Assembly (NCBI RefSeq): GCF_008795985.1
Contig: NZ_VMHP01000003.1
Location: forward strand, 124,001 to 188,000
Length of the DNA stretch: 64,000 bases
Source of the DNA: Marinobacter halotolerans
Lineage (GTDB): Bacteria > Pseudomonadota > Gammaproteobacteria > Pseudomonadales > Oleiphilaceae
Direction of reading: 5' to 3'
Shown here: positions 10,646 through 25,430 of the stretch, piece by piece
How the letters are laid out: every line of letters starts with the position of its first letter
Numbering within the stretch: position 1 is the stretch's first letter
The notes under the pieces: generated by a model
Told to the model about the DNA's origin: nothing
What the model saw: only the letters and a program-made list of their open reading frames with translations
Databases searched by the model: none
Program-made: the position numbers and the translations under genes

Positions 10646-11211
10646 TGGCAAAGATTAACCTCAGGCCCTGGCGCGAAGAGCTTAGGGCGGAAAAACAGAA
10701 ACAGTTCGTTGTGATGATCCTTGGCGCCGCGATTATTGCCGGCGGCCTGGCGTTCCTTTGGAAAAGCGATATGGACAGCCGCATCGCCTATCAGGAATCG
10801 CGCAACGCCTACATTGAAACTGCCACCAAGCAGCTCGATGAGCAGATCAAGGAAATTGAGGATCTCAAGCGCAAGCGGGACGAGCTCCTTGCCCGCATGA
10901 AGGTGATTCAGGATCTTCAGGGTAAGCGTCCGGTTATCGTGAGAGTTTTCGACGAGTTGGTAAGAACGCTTCCGGATGGGCTTTTCTACACGGAGCTGAC
11001 CAAACAGAACGACCTGCTGAGTATTGTGGGTATGTCTGAATCGAACAGCCGTATTGCTTCATTGATGCGCCGTTTCGAAGAGTCTCAGTGGTTTACTGAT
11101 CCGAATCTGTCGAACGTGGCATCAGCGGAGAATCGCAGGGCGGGATACAGTCAGTTCAATCTGACGGTTAAGCAGAAGACGCCAGAGCCGGAAGCGGAGG
11201 GTGAAAAATGA
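10645..11211 (+). CDS. pilN: Type IV pilus assembly protein PilN
   Basis: Bitopic inner-membrane protein of the alignment complex (188 residues). The cytoplasmic N-terminus MAKINLRPWREE carries the INLRPW motif that docks into the PilM groove. A transmembrane helix follows (about 23-41), then a coiled coil rich in Glu, Lys and Asp (about 55-95) and a periplasmic ferredoxin-like domain that pairs with PilO. The ATG overlaps the pilM stop (TGATG), so the two are probably translationally coupled. Confidence 0.94.
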
Positions 11212-11819
11212 GCCTCGCGGACTCCATGAAGAAGCTGAACGAATTCGATATCAATGATCTTGATGTCAACAACGCGGGAATATGGCCTGCGCCGGTCAAG
11301 GGCATCGTTGTTCTGATCGTCTTCGGCCTGATTCTCGGTGGCGGCTACTGGTTCTTTATCAAGGATCAGTATGCGGAACTGAAACAGGTTGAGCAGAAAG
11401 AGCAGGAGCTTCGGCAGCGTTACGAAAGCAAAGCTTATCGGGTCGCGAACCTCGAGGTTTTCAAGGCTCAGATGCAGGAAATGGAAGAGACCTTCGGGGC
11501 TCTGGTACGGCAACTGCCGAGCGAGACCGAAGTTCCCGGGCTGTTGGAGGATATTACCAACACTGCTCTGGGTAGCGGTCTCGACCTCGAGGAAGTAAAG
11601 CTCCAGAGCGAGGTTCGCCGGGACTTCTACTCCGAATTGCCGATCAACATCCGCGTCACAGGCTCTTACCACGAGCTGGCAACGTTCGTTAGCAGTGTTG
11701 CCGGGCTGCCCCGGATCGTGACACTGCACGATCTGAAAATATCGCCGGTTGGCGGTGGTGGTGATCAGTTGAATATGCAGGTTCTTGCACGGACCTATCG
11801 TTACAGGGATGGGGAGTGA
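11208..11819 (+). CDS. pilO: Type IV pilus assembly protein PilO
   Basis: Inner-membrane partner of PilN (203 residues). It has a short cytoplasmic N-terminus, a transmembrane helix at about 29-49 (IVVLIVFGLILGGGYWFFI), a periplasmic coiled coil, and a ferredoxin-like domain that includes GSYHELATFVSSVAGLPRIV, a typical PilO signature. PilN-PilO dimers transmit signals between the cytoplasmic motor and the PilP-PilQ outer parts. The start overlaps the pilN stop by four bases (ATGA). Confidence 0.94.
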   Translation: MSLADSMKKLNEFDINDLDVNNAGIWPAPVKGIVVLIVFGLILGGGYWFFIKDQYAELKQVEQKEQELRQRYESKAYRVANLEVFKAQMQEMEETFGALVRQLPSETEVPGLLEDITNTALGSGLDLEEVKLQSEVRRDFYSELPINIRVTGSYHELATFVSSVAGLPRIVTLHDLKISPVGGGGDQLNMQVLARTYRYRDGE

Positions 11820-11821
11820 GC

Positions 11822-12373
11822 ATGAGTTTGAAGCATGCAGTTAAAGCCTGTTTCGGGATTGGTCTTGTGACTCTGCTGACGGCGTGTTCCCAGAGCAGTG
11901 GATTTTCTGATCTGGATCAGTTTATGGCCGAGACGCGGGCGAAGCCCCGGGGGTTCGTTGAACCGCTGCCGGAGTTCAAGTCCTACGAAGCATTTACCTA
12001 CTCAGCGGCGGATCGCCGGGCACCGTTTGAACCGCCCGTCGACGTTCAGTTGACCATGATTGATCAGCAACCAGCCAGCACGATTGAGCCGGATCTGGAT
12101 CGCCCGAGAGAAGTTCTTGAGAATTTCTCGCTGAGTGAACTGACCATGGTCGGCACTCTAAGTGGCTCCTCCGACAATCTGTTTGCGTTGATCAGAGATA
12201 ACACCGGCGGTATTCACCGGGTGACAACCGGTAATTACATGGGCCAGAACTACGGTCGTATTATCGGTGTGAACGAAACCCGGGTCGAGTTAATCGAGAT
12301 CGTTCCCAATGGCAGCGGCGGATGGGTTGAGCGTCCTCGCTCGCTTACGCTGAACGGCGAAGCAGAAGGCTAA
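11822..12373 (+). CDS. pilP: Type IV pilus lipoprotein PilP
   Basis: Inner-membrane-anchored periplasmic lipoprotein (183 residues from this start) that bridges PilN/PilO to the PilQ secretin. The signal peptide ends in lipobox LLTAC with lipidated Cys22. A flexible linker follows, then a C-terminal beta domain containing LSELTMVGTL and GNYMGQNYGRIIGVNE, characteristic of PilP. The ATG at 11822 is preferred over the GTG at 11816 because GGGGAG (11811-11816) is five bases upstream of it. Fourth gene of the operon. Confidence 0.94.
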   Translation: MSLKHAVKACFGIGLVTLLTACSQSSGFSDLDQFMAETRAKPRGFVEPLPEFKSYEAFTYSAADRRAPFEPPVDVQLTMIDQQPASTIEPDLDRPREVLENFSLSELTMVGTLSGSSDNLFALIRDNTGGIHRVTTGNYMGQNYGRIIGVNETRVELIEIVPNGSGGWVERPRSLTLNGEAEG

Positions 12374-12384
12374 GGAGCGGCATT

Positions 12385-14514
12385 ATGAACAGTGAAAGAA
12401 CCATGTACGAACAAAAAAGTTTAGGGTCGAGGCTAGCGATGTTTAGAAAACTCAATGTATACGTCAGCATGATTGCTCTTGGGTTGTTGTCTGGCCTGGC
12501 CAACGCGGTCACGCTGGAAGACGTGTCGTTTTCGTCGCTGGCCGGCGATCGGACCGAAGTCGTTCTGTCGTTTGACGGAACGCCGCCGGAACCGACCGGC
12601 TACACGATCGAACGACCGGCCCGGATTGCGGTGGATCTTCGGGATACGAAGAGCGCCCTTGATTCCAGAAATATTTCACTCGGTTCGGGTAATGCCCAGA
12701 GCATGACCGTGGTCGAAACCGATGACCGCACCCGACTGATTTTCAATCTTTCGGAACTGGTGTCCTACCGGACAATCAGGGATGGCAGTCGTTTGGTGAT
12801 GACCATTGGTGAGCCAGCGGTTTCAGCCGCCGCTCCGGCCATGACTGCGCCTTCAGCGAGTTCCGGTGGCAGCCAGTCCGGCGCCTCCGACAATGCGCTG
12901 GCCGGCGTTGACTTCCGTCGTGGCGAAGACGGCGAGGGTCGCATCATTGTTGATCTTGGTAGGTCTGACGTTCCGGTTGATCTCTCCGAGCTCGGGGGCA
13001 AGATCCGCCTGACCATGGAAGACCTGAACGTACCGGAAGATCTGCGTCGCAGGCTCGACGTTACTGATTTTGCAACGCCCGTCAACCGTATTGACACCTA
13101 TATCGAAGATGGCAACGCAGTCGTAGAGATCCAGCCCGATGGCAATTACGACTACATCGCCTACCAGTCTGGTTCTGAGTTCACCGTCAGTGTTGAACGG
13201 CTAACGGAGCAGGAAGCTGAGGAGCGCCGCGAGGAGAAATTCCCTTACACCGGCGAGAAACTGTCCCTTAATTTCCAGGACATCGAAGTTCGCTCAGTGC
13301 TCCAGCTTATTGCTGACTTTACCGGCCTGAATCTGGTGGCCAGTGACACCGTGAGCGGCAGCATCACGCTGCGCCTGCAAAACGTGCCCTGGGACCAGGC
13401 GCTGGATCTGATTCTCAAAACCAAGGGTCTGGACAAGCGTCAGATCGGTAACGTACTGCTCGTGGCGCCGGCTGATGAAATTGCGGCCCGCGAAAGACTG
13501 GAGCTCGAGACCGAGAAGCAGATCGCCGAGCTTGCGCCGGTCCGGCTGGATATTGTCCAGGTGAACTATGCCAAGGCCGCAGATATTGTCTCTCTGATCA
13601 AGGCTGATGAAGAGCTGATTTCGGATCGCGGTTTTGTGTCTTCTGATGCCCGGACCAACACCATCAGCGTTCGTGAAACCACGGAGAAGCTTGCTCAGAT
13701 CCGTCGTCTGGTGTCCACTTGGGACGTTCCGGTGCGGCAGGTATCGATTGAAGCACGGATCGTCCGCGCCCAGACCAACGTGGCGGAAGATCTGGGTGTT
13801 CGTTGGGGCGGCGCAGCCTACGATGTTCGGGGTGATGGTAGTGTCGTGTCTGTGGGCGGCTCACTCTCCGGCGTTCAGGATGCTCGCGACTCTTCTGCGC
13901 CGGGCGTTGGCTTTGCAACCACCTTCCCGGGCGCACTGGCTGTAGATCTGGGTGTGACCGGTCAGGGCGCTTCGTCCTTCGCCCTTGGCTGGGGTAGTGA
14001 CGATTATCTGGTTGATCTCGAGCTGTCCGCCCTTGAAAGCGACGGCCAGGCAGAAGTGGTTTCCCAGCCCAGGGTTGTTACCGCCGATCGCCAGACCGCC
14101 TCTATTAAGGCTGGTGAAGAGATTCCTTATCAGGAAGCGTCTTCCAGCGGTGCAACATCGGTATCTTTCAAGGAAGCCGTGCTTTCACTGGAAGTCACAC
14201 CTCAGATCACTCCGGACGACAAGATCATCATGGATCTGGTGGTGAATCAGGATTCTCGAGGTGAAGTAACAGGCGGCATTCCGTCTATTAACACCAACGA
14301 GGTTACGACCCAGGTGCTGGTCGGTAACGGTGAAACGGTGGTACTTGGCGGCATCTTCCAGTCAGAGGTGGCGACGACCACGACCAAGACACCCTTCCTT
14401 GGTGATATTCCTTACCTCGGACGCCTTTTTAAGCGGACAGAGCACATTGACGAGCGCAGTGAATTGCTGATCTTCATCACTCCGAAGATCATCAAGAGTG
14501 ACCTGATTCAATAA
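12385..14514 (+). CDS. pilQ: Type IV pilus secretin PilQ
   Basis: Outer-membrane secretin through which the pilus fibre exits. The 709 residues contain a signal peptide (cleaved near LANA/VTLED), two AMIN peptidoglycan-binding domains (about 45-140 and 170-265), an STN/N0 domain (LSLNFQDIEVRSVLQLIADF, about 290-340), an N1 domain, and the C-terminal secretin barrel (VVSQPRVVTADRQTASIKAG and VLGGIFQSE). The ATG at 12385 has AAGGAG seven bases upstream. An ATG at 12439 with GAGG upstream would place the signal peptide at the very N-terminus and is a real alternative. A terminator follows. Confidence 0.95.
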   Translation: MNSERTMYEQKSLGSRLAMFRKLNVYVSMIALGLLSGLANAVTLEDVSFSSLAGDRTEVVLSFDGTPPEPTGYTIERPARIAVDLRDTKSALDSRNISLGSGNAQSMTVVETDDRTRLIFNLSELVSYRTIRDGSRLVMTIGEPAVSAAAPAMTAPSASSGGSQSGASDNALAGVDFRRGEDGEGRIIVDLGRSDVPVDLSELGGKIRLTMEDLNVPEDLRRRLDVTDFATPVNRIDTYIEDGNAVVEIQPDGNYDYIAYQSGSEFTVSVERLTEQEAEERREEKFPYTGEKLSLNFQDIEVRSVLQLIADFTGLNLVASDTVSGSITLRLQNVPWDQALDLILKTKGLDKRQIGNVLLVAPADEIAARERLELETEKQIAELAPVRLDIVQVNYAKAADIVSLIKADEELISDRGFVSSDARTNTISVRETTEKLAQIRRLVSTWDVPVRQVSIEARIVRAQTNVAEDLGVRWGGAAYDVRGDGSVVSVGGSLSGVQDARDSSAPGVGFATTFPGALAVDLGVTGQGASSFALGWGSDDYLVDLELSALESDGQAEVVSQPRVVTADRQTASIKAGEEIPYQEASSSGATSVSFKEAVLSLEVTPQITPDDKIIMDLVVNQDSRGEVTGGIPSINTNEVTTQVLVGNGETVVLGGIFQSEVATTTTKTPFLGDIPYLGRLFKRTEHIDERSELLIFITPKIIKSDLIQ

Positions 14515-14530
14515 TCGGTTGTTCGCTGCA

Positions 14531-14562
14531 AAAAGCCGCCGTTTCTACGGCGGTTTTTTTTT
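14531..14562 (+). terminator. Rho-independent terminator after pilQ
   Basis: CCGCCG (14536-14541) and CGGCGG (14548-14553) form a hairpin with a 6-base loop, flanked by A on the left and nine T on the right. It begins 17 bases after the pilQ stop and separates pilMNOPQ from aroK. Confidence 0.9.
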
Positions 14563-14640
14563 GCGGCTGATTTGTGGGAACTTATGGAAAGACCGACCCT
14601 GTGATATTCTCACTCGCCTGAACACACGTGAGCGGAAGTT

Positions 14641-15207
14641 ATGTCGTTGCCCAAACGAGTTGTCCTGGTTGGCCCAATGGGGGCCGGCAAAAGCACCATT
14701 GGCCGAATGCTGGCCAAGGAGCTGGGCTATCGATTTCTGGATTCCGACCGGATTATTGAAGAGCGGTGTGGTGCCAACATACCGTGGATCTTTGACGTGG
14801 AAGGCGAGGATGGCTTCCGGCAGCGGGAAACCGCAATGCTCAGTGAGCTGTCGGAGCAACCCCAGACCGTGCTTGCAACTGGTGGCGGAGCGGTCATGCG
14901 TGAGGAGAACCATGCCCATCTGAAGCGGGACTCCATGGTTATCTATCTGAAAACCTCCATCGAGCAACAGGTGGAGCGAACCCGCAAGGATAAGAATCGC
15001 CCCCTCCTTCAGAACGACGACCCGGAAGGTGTTCTGAGGCGACTGTTTGCATTGAGGGATCCCATTTATACCGGGCTCGCTGACATCGTTATGTACACGG
15101 ACCGCAAAAGCCCGCGACTGGTGGTGCGTCAACTGGTAAACCGAATGAACCCGAAATCACCCCGGCACCGAAGAAAAGTTGGTAAAGAAGGCAGAAATCA
15201 TGCTTGA
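14641..15207 (+). CDS. aroK: Shikimate kinase
   Basis: Phosphorylates shikimate to shikimate 3-phosphate with ATP in the pathway to chorismate. The 188-residue protein has Walker A in [14 protein letters not shown] (about 11-24), the substrate-binding DSDRIIEE, the GGGAVMRE loop near 80, and the lid arginine region KDKNRPLL. The C-terminus is Arg/Lys-rich and somewhat longer than in the family norm. Its end overlaps the start of aroB by eight bases. The pilQ-aroK-aroB-damX order is conserved in gammaproteobacteria. Confidence 0.96.
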   Translation: MSLPKRVVLVGPMGAGKSTIGRMLAKELGYRFLDSDRIIEERCGANIPWIFDVEGEDGFRQRETAMLSELSEQPQTVLATGGGAVMREENHAHLKRDSMVIYLKTSIEQQVERTRKDKNRPLLQNDDPEGVLRRLFALRDPIYTGLADIVMYTDRKSPRLVVRQLVNRMNPKSPRHRRKVGKEGRNHA

Positions 15208-16291
15208 GACAACCAAAGAGCTGAATGTTGAGCTGGGGGATCGAAGTTACCCGATCATTATCGGCCAGGCATTATTGGGAACCATGGACCTGACACCCTG
15301 GGTTGTAGGCGCCCAGGTTATGATTGTGACCAACGAAACAGTGGCGCCCCTGTATCTCGAATCCGCCAAAGCCTGTTTTCCAGGCAAACAGGTGGATACC
15401 TTGATTCTGCCGGATGGTGAGCAGTACAAAGACTGGCAGACCCTGAACCTGATTTTTGATGGCCTGTTGGAGAAGCGTCATTCCCGTAAAACTACCCTGG
15501 TGGCGCTGGGTGGCGGTGTCGTCGGGGATATGACCGGATTTGCAGCAGCCTCTTACCAGCGCGGGGTGGCTTTTGTGCAGATCCCGACCACGCTGCTGTC
15601 TCAGGTGGACTCATCCGTTGGGGGCAAGACCGGCATTAACCATCCGCTGGGTAAGAACATGATCGGTGCGTTCCATCAGCCGGAAATGGTACTGATTGAT
15701 ACGGAAAGCCTGAAATCCCTGCCAGCGCGCGAAGTTTCCGCGGGCCTGGCCGAGGTGATCAAATACGGCCTGATCCGGGCGCCGGAATTTCTGGCCTGGC
15801 TCGAGCGCAACGTCTCCGCATTGCTGGATCTAGAGCAGGAGGCGCTGGCTGAGGCCATCTACCGATCCTGTGCCTGCAAAGCAGAGGTTGTGGCCCTTGA
15901 CGAGAGAGAAGGGGGGCTGCGGGCGATCCTGAACCTGGGTCATACCTTTGGCCACGCCATTGAAACATTCGCCGGCTACGGCAAGGTGCTGCACGGCGAG
16001 GCAGTTGGCACCGGGATGATGATGGCGGCGGACCTTTCCGCAAGGCAGGGCTGGATTACAGATCAGGATCGGGACCGTGCCATTCGTCTGATTGAAAGCG
16101 CCAGGCTGCCGAACCGTGCGCCGGCGGGCATGACGCCTGACGATTTTCTCAGGTTGATGGCCGTGGATAAAAAAAATGTCGACGGCACTCTGAGGCTTGT
16201 AGCTCTGCGCGCACTGGGTGATGCAGTGGTTACCGGTGAAATAAACTCGCAGCATCTCAGCAGCACGCTGACCACCTATTGTCTGAATTGA
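15200..16291 (+). CDS. aroB: 3-dehydroquinate synthase
   Basis: NAD-dependent, metal-requiring enzyme that converts DAHP to 3-dehydroquinate, the second step of the shikimate pathway. The 363 residues contain the nucleotide-binding [15 protein letters not shown], substrate and metal ligands in [10 protein letters not shown], and HTFGHAIE. The ATG at 15200 has GAAGG eight bases upstream and lies inside the end of aroK. An in-frame TTG at 15179 would add seven residues and is less likely. It is followed after nine bases by the DamX-like gene. Confidence 0.96.
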   Translation: MLETTKELNVELGDRSYPIIIGQALLGTMDLTPWVVGAQVMIVTNETVAPLYLESAKACFPGKQVDTLILPDGEQYKDWQTLNLIFDGLLEKRHSRKTTLVALGGGVVGDMTGFAAASYQRGVAFVQIPTTLLSQVDSSVGGKTGINHPLGKNMIGAFHQPEMVLIDTESLKSLPAREVSAGLAEVIKYGLIRAPEFLAWLERNVSALLDLEQEALAEAIYRSCACKAEVVALDEREGGLRAILNLGHTFGHAIETFAGYGKVLHGEAVGTGMMMAADLSARQGWITDQDRDRAIRLIESARLPNRAPAGMTPDDFLRLMAVDKKNVDGTLRLVALRALGDAVVTGEINSQHLSSTLTTYCLN

Positions 16292-16300
16292 GAGCAGGGA

Positions 16301-17734
<1,434 letters not shown>

Positions 17735-17852
17735 TCCTCTGAAATTCGCACGGCCGGGATTCTGCTTTAAAAACAACAGGTTTTGCCTCCCTTTCCCTTT
17801 AGGTGACCCTCGTAACTGACGTCTGGGCGCCCTAATATTAAACCTCTTTGGT

Positions 17853-17881
17853 TTGAGTACGTATTTGTACGCGTGTAAAAT
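17853..17881 (+). promoter_or_regulatory. Probable sigma-70 promoter of gltBD
   Basis: TTGAGT (17853-17858) and TAAAAT (17876-17881) are spaced by 17 bases in the 241-base gap before gltB, giving a leader of roughly 85 bases. The spacer contains GTAC twice, around GTATTT. No terminator for the damX-like gene was seen in the gap. Confidence 0.6.
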
Positions 17882-17975
17882 AGCCAGCCCCCATTTTCAG
17901 TGTCAAAGAATGCATAACCGGGCTTTTCTTGGTTAAATCTTTGATTGAAAAGCATTTCTACGCGAGAGAACGCTT

Positions 17976-20900
17976 ATGATGACAGGTTTGTATCATCCCG
18001 ATGAATTCAGGGACAACTGCGGCTTTGGCCTGATCGCCCATATGAAGGGCGAGGCCAGCCACAAGTTGTTGCAAACTGCCATTGAGTCGCTGACCTGCAT
18101 GACCCACCGAGGTGGTATCGCGGCAGACGGCAAGACCGGTGATGGTTGCGGGCTGTTGATTCAGAGCCCGGATGCTTTTCTGCGCAAGGCTGCCAGGGAA
18201 TGCTTTGGCAAAGCGCCGGAGGGCCAGTTTGCGGTAGGCCAGGTGTTTCTGAGCCCGGATGAATCCAGGGCCAGTGCGGGCCGAGCCGCCATTGAAAAGC
18301 GCCTGACCGAGCAGGGTCTGGAAGTCATGGGATGGCGCAAGGTGCCCACCGATGACAGCTGTCTCGGCCCCATGGCGCTGGATTGCATGCCCTGGATCGA
18401 GCAGGTCTTTGTTGTGCCGAACAAGCAGACAGAGCAGGAGTTCGCGATCGCGCTATTCGTTGGCCGTCGCCACGCAGAGCGGGATATGGCGGAGGATTCA
18501 GAGTTCTACATCTGCAGCCTTTCGCATCGCACTCTGGCCTATAAAGGCCTGATGATGCCCGCCGATCTTGCCAACTTTTACAAGGATCTGGGTGACCCTG
18601 ATCTGCAGACGGCTATCTGCGTGTTTCACCAGCGTTTTTCCACCAACACCATGCCCAAGTGGCCGTTGGCCCAGCCGTTCCGCTACCTGGCACACAATGG
18701 TGAGATCAACACTGTCGATGGCAACCGGAACTGGGCCATTGCCCGGGCCGCCAAGTTCAGCTCGCCATCACTGCCGGACCTCCAGACCTTGCAGCCGCTG
18801 GTCAACCTGACCGGTTCGGACTCTTCCAGCATGGACAACATGCTGGAGGTGCTACTCGCAGGTGGTGTGGATCTGTTCCGTGCCGTGCGGATGATGATTC
18901 CGCCGGCCTGGCAGAATGTGGATACCATGGATTCCGAGTTGCGTGCCTTCTATGAATACAACTCCATGCACATGGAACCCTGGGATGGTCCGGCCGGACT
19001 GGTGCTTTCCGATGGCCGTTATGCGGTCTGTATGCTCGATCGCAACGGCTTGCGCCCGGCACGCTGGGTTATTACCAAGGACGATTTCATCACCCTGGCA
19101 TCTGAAATCGGAACCTACGGCTACAAGCCCGAGGATGTGGTGGCCAAAGGCCGTGTCGGACCCGGCCAGATGCTGGCAATCGATACCGAGTCCGGTGAAG
19201 TTCTGCATACCAAGGATGTGGATCAGCGTCTTAAGAAGGCCCAGCCGTACAAGCAGTGGCTGCGGGATAATTCCCTGAGGGTGGAAGCCACCCTCAACCA
19301 GGAAACCCCGGACTTCAAACTGATGAAATCGGAAGATCTCCAGGTTCATCAGAAGATGTTCATGGTGTCCTACGAGGAGCGGGACCAGGTCCTGCGTCCG
19401 CTGGCGGAAAATGGCCAGGAAGCCGTCGGCTCAATGGGCGATGATACGCCCATGGCGGTGCTTTCCAGCCGTGTACGCCACGTCGCGGATTACTTCCGTC
19501 AGAAGTTTGCACAGGTCACCAACCCTGCGATCGACCCGCTGCGGGAATCCATCGTTATGTCCCTCGAGACTTGCATTGGTGCCGAGCGCAACGTGTTCGA
19601 GGAAACCCCGGAACACGCAAACCGGATCATTTTGACGACGCCGGTGCTGTCGCCAGCCAAGTTCCTGAAAATCGAAAATAATGAACGGCCCGGTTTCGAG
19701 GTCGCCCGCATTCCCATGGGTTACAGCCCGGAAATGGGCCTGGAAAAGGCCATTGAGGCGATCTGTCAGAGCGCCGAGCAGGCGGTTCGTGACGGCAAGG
19801 TCATTCTGATACTGAGCGATAAGGATCTGAAAGAGGGCGAGTTGCCCGCCAACGCCATGATGGCGACCGGCGCGGTTCACCATCACCTGGTCAAAAATGG
19901 TCTGCGTTGCGATTCCAATATTCTGGTTGAAACTGGCTGGGCCAGGGATCCGCACCACTTTGCTGTACTTTTCGGGTTTGGCGCCACCGCCGTTTATCCA
20001 TACCTGGCCTTCCAGGTGCTGAATGATCTGATTCGCACCGGTGAGATCATGATGGACCCGATTGATGCGAAGAATAATTATCGCAAGGGCATCAACAAGG
20101 GCCTGCTAAAAATCCTGTCCAAGATGGGCATATCGACCATTACATCCTACCGTGGTGCCCAGCTGTTCGAGGCGATCGGTCTTGCGGATGAGCTGGTCGA
20201 TCTGTGTTTCAAGGGCGTGCCTAACCGCATCCAGGGCGCAGGCTTCTATGAATTCCAGCAGGATCAGGAAGAGCTGGCGAAGGTGGCGTGGAAACCCCGC
20301 AAACCGATTTCCCAGGGTGGTCTGCTGAAATATGTGCACGGCCAGGAATACCATGCCTTCAATCCGGATGTGGTCGCCAAGCTCCAGGAAGCGGTGACCA
20401 GCGGCGATTACGGTCATTATATGGAGTATGCCGGGCTGGTGAACGAGCGCCCGGTTTCCACACTTCGAGATCTGCTGGTATTCCGCAAGGATCTGAAATC
20501 CATTGACCTGTCTGAAGTAGAACCGGTTGAGAACATCTTCCCCCGCTTCGACTCGGCGGCGATGTCTCTGGGTGCGCTATCGCCGGAGGCCCACGAGGCG
20601 CTGGCCATGGCCATGAACACCCTGGGTGGGCGCTCGAACTCCGGTGAGGGGGGTGAAGATCCCGCCCGCTACGGCACAGACAAACGCTCGAAGATCAAGC
20701 AGGTTGCCTCCGGACGTTTCGGCGTGACCGCGGAATATCTGCGCAGTGCCGATGTCATGCAGATCAAGGTCGCCCAGGGCGCCAAGCCCGGTGAGGGTGG
20801 CCAGCTGCCCGGTGGCAAGGTCAATGACCTGATCGCCCGTTTGCGTTATTCGGTGCCGGGCGTGACCCTGATCTCGCCGCCGCCGCACCACGATATCTAT

Positions 20901-22424
20901 TCCATCGAGGATCTCGCGCAGCTGATTTTTGACCTCAAGCAGGTAAACCCGAAGGCCCTGGTGTCCGTGAAACTGGTCTCCGAGCCGGGCGTGGGTACGA
21001 TTGCCGCTGGTGTGGCGAAAGCCTATGCCGACCTGATCACGGTATCCGGTTACGACGGCGGAACGGCGGCCAGCCCGCTGACCTCCATCCGTTATGCCGG
21101 TTCGCCCTGGGAGCTCGGGCTGAGCGAAACCCAGCAGGCGCTGCGGGCCAACGACCTGCGAGGCAAGATTCGCCTGCAGACGGACGGTGGCATTAAGACC
21201 GGACTGGACGTGGTTAAGGGCGCCATTCTCGGTGCCGAGAGCTTCGGCTTCGGCACCACGCCCATGGTGGCGTTGGGCTGTAAATACCTGCGCATCTGTC
21301 ACCTGAACAATTGCGCAACCGGTGTGGCCACGCAGAATGAGCACCTGCGGCAAGAGCACTTCAACGGCACCGTGGAAATGGCTATGAATTTCTTCCGCTT
21401 TGTGGCGGAAGAAACCCGTGGCTGGTTGGCGCAACTGGGAGTTCGGAGCCTGGAAGAGCTGGTAGGACGTGTTGATTTGCTTGAACGCCTGCCGGGTGAC
21501 ACGCCCCGTCAGCAGAAGCTCGATCTCTCGCGTCTGCTGAGTAATGACCATATTCCGGCAGACAAGCCCAATACCTGTCAGGTTGAACGCAACCACCCGT
21601 TTGACCCGGGCAACCTGGCGGAAGAGATGGTTCGGGACATCGCCGCGACTATCGCCGACAAGAAGGGCGGTGAGTTCGCTTACCGGGTAACCAACTGCGA
21701 CCGTTCTATCGGCGCGCGGCTGTCCGGCGAAATTGCCGAACAGCACGGCAACCAGGGCATGGTGTCTGCGCCGATCACGCTTAACCTGACTGGCACAGCG
21801 GGTCAGAGCTTTGGCGTGTGGAACGTGGGCGGCCTGAATCTGATTCTGGAAGGCGATGCCAACGATTACGTGGGCAAGGGCATGACCGGCGGCAAGCTGG
21901 TGGTGCGCCCGCCGACAGGCAGTAGTTTCAAGTCACAGGAGACGTCCATTGTCGGTAACACTTGCCTGTATGGCGCAACGGGCGGCAAGCTCTTTGCAGC
22001 AGGCACTGCCGGCGAGCGTTTCGGGGTGCGGAACTCCGGTGCCCATGCGGTTGTTGAGGGCGTGGGCGACCACTGCTGCGAGTATATGACCGGCGGACTG
22101 GTGACCGTCCTCGGCACAACCGGCCACAACTTCGGTGCCGGCATGACCGGTGGTTTCGCCTACGTACTGGACGTGAACAACACCTTTGTGGACAAGTACA
22201 ACCACGAGCTGGTGGAAATACAGCGGATTTCCAGCGAGGAAATGGAGTCCTACCGGAACCATCTCCGCGGTGTGATTCGCGAGCATATCTCTGAAACGTC
22301 CAGCGAGTGGGCAGAGCACATTCTGAACAATTTCGACGACTACATTGGCCGCTTCTGGCTGGTGAAGCCAAAGGCCGCCAACCTGCGCAGCCTGTTGGCC
22401 AGTACCCGGGCCCGCCCGGAATAA
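17976..22424 (+). CDS. gltB: Glutamate synthase, large (alpha) subunit
   Basis: NADPH-dependent glutamate synthase (GOGAT) subunit that makes glutamate from glutamine and 2-oxoglutarate. The 1482 residues have an N-terminal class II amidotransferase domain with catalytic Cys15 in [11 protein letters not shown] after a short propeptide, a central domain, an FMN/3Fe-4S synthase domain ([47 protein letters not shown]), and a C-terminal right-handed beta-helix of Gly-rich repeats. ATG at 17976 has GAGAGAA upstream; ATG at 17979 is also possible. Operon with gltD. Confidence 0.97.
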   Translation: MMTGLYHPDEFRDNCGFGLIAHMKGEASHKLLQTAIESLTCMTHRGGIAADGKTGDGCGLLIQSPDAFLRKAARECFGKAPEGQFAVGQVFLSPDESRASAGRAAIEKRLTEQGLEVMGWRKVPTDDSCLGPMALDCMPWIEQVFVVPNKQTEQEFAIALFVGRRHAERDMAEDSEFYICSLSHRTLAYKGLMMPADLANFYKDLGDPDLQTAICVFHQRFSTNTMPKWPLAQPFRYLAHNGEINTVDGNRNWAIARAAKFSSPSLPDLQTLQPLVNLTGSDSSSMDNMLEVLLAGGVDLFRAVRMMIPPAWQNVDTMDSELRAFYEYNSMHMEPWDGPAGLVLSDGRYAVCMLDRNGLRPARWVITKDDFITLASEIGTYGYKPEDVVAKGRVGPGQMLAIDTESGEVLHTKDVDQRLKKAQPYKQWLRDNSLRVEATLNQETPDFKLMKSEDLQVHQKMFMVSYEERDQVLRPLAENGQEAVGSMGDDTPMAVLSSRVRHVADYFRQKFAQVTNPAIDPLRESIVMSLETCIGAERNVFEETPEHANRIILTTPVLSPAKFLKIENNERPGFEVARIPMGYSPEMGLEKAIEAICQSAEQAVRDGKVILILSDKDLKEGELPANAMMATGAVHHHLVKNGLRCDSNILVETGWARDPHHFAVLFGFGATAVYPYLAFQVLNDLIRTGEIMMDPIDAKNNYRKGINKGLLKILSKMGISTITSYRGAQLFEAIGLADELVDLCFKGVPNRIQGAGFYEFQQDQEELAKVAWKPRKPISQGGLLKYVHGQEYHAFNPDVVAKLQEAVTSGDYGHYMEYAGLVNERPVSTLRDLLVFRKDLKSIDLSEVEPVENIFPRFDSAAMSLGALSPEAHEALAMAMNTLGGRSNSGEGGEDPARYGTDKRSKIKQVASGRFGVTAEYLRSADVMQIKVAQGAKPGEGGQLPGGKVNDLIARLRYSVPGVTLISPPPHHDIYSIEDLAQLIFDLKQVNPKALVSVKLVSEPGVGTIAAGVAKAYADLITVSGYDGGTAASPLTSIRYAGSPWELGLSETQQALRANDLRGKIRLQTDGGIKTGLDVVKGAILGAESFGFGTTPMVALGCKYLRICHLNNCATGVATQNEHLRQEHFNGTVEMAMNFFRFVAEETRGWLAQLGVRSLEELVGRVDLLERLPGDTPRQQKLDLSRLLSNDHIPADKPNTCQVERNHPFDPGNLAEEMVRDIAATIADKKGGEFAYRVTNCDRSIGARLSGEIAEQHGNQGMVSAPITLNLTGTAGQSFGVWNVGGLNLILEGDANDYVGKGMTGGKLVVRPPTGSSFKSQETSIVGNTCLYGATGGKLFAAGTAGERFGVRNSGAHAVVEGVGDHCCEYMTGGLVTVLGTTGHNFGAGMTGGFAYVLDVNNTFVDKYNHELVEIQRISSEEMESYRNHLRGVIREHISETSSEWAEHILNNFDDYIGRFWLVKPKAANLRSLLASTRARPE

Positions 22425-24988
<2,564 letters not shown>

Positions 24989-25059
24989 TCCTGGCTAGAA
25001 ACATTGACCTGCGGGGTCTATAGTCCCCGTAAGTCAATGACAACAGCCGGAGCAGCCTC

Positions 25060-25428
25060 TTGCCTGCAAAACCCTCTGAAAAGCGACGTTTTCACCGAAT
25101 CTCCTTTGACGCGGAGTGCGAACTCCATTGTCGTGACGCTGTTTGGGCGAGCGAAGTGCTGGATATTTCGCTGAAAGGCGTGCTCGTCAAGCGTCCACCG
25201 AACTGGGACGTGCCGCTGAAAGAGCCTTGTGAGGTGATCATTCTGCTGGACGATCATGAAACCGGCATCGTTATGGCCGTTGAGCTTCGCCACATCGAGC
25301 CCCACCGTTTGGGTTTCAAATGTCAGTACATCGACCTGGAAAGTGCGACTCATTTGAAACGGCTGGTGGAGCTCAATCTTGGTGACCAGACGCTGCTCGA
25401 GCGGGAATTCGCCCACCTGATCGAATGA
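25060..25428 (+). CDS. Single-domain PilZ protein (putative c-di-GMP receptor)
   Basis: A 122-residue cytoplasmic protein that is essentially one PilZ domain. Both c-di-GMP motifs are intact: RRFHR at about 9-13 (RxxxR) and DISLKG at about 35-40 (D/NxSxxG), so ligand binding is likely. It starts at TTG (25060) with GGAG eight bases upstream; no better in-frame start was found. It lies between hemE and radA and meets radA tail to tail with a 2-base gap. Its target is unknown. The intact motifs set it apart from the pilus protein PilZ of Pseudomonas, which lacks them. Confidence 0.87.
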   Translation: MPAKPSEKRRFHRISFDAECELHCRDAVWASEVLDISLKGVLVKRPPNWDVPLKEPCEVIILLDDHETGIVMAVELRHIEPHRLGFKCQYIDLESATHLKRLVELNLGDQTLLEREFAHLIE

Positions 25429-25430
25429 AC

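Noticed and set aside
20577..21746. 389-residue minus-strand open frame inside gltB
   Set aside because: Shadow of a GC-rich conserved gene; low-complexity composition and no recognisable domain.
25012..25028. CGGGG/CCCCG dyad between hemE and the PilZ gene as a terminator or promoter operator
   Set aside because: Arms are only five bases with no T run, and the nearby TTGACC/TATAGT boxes are nine bases apart, too close for a promoter.
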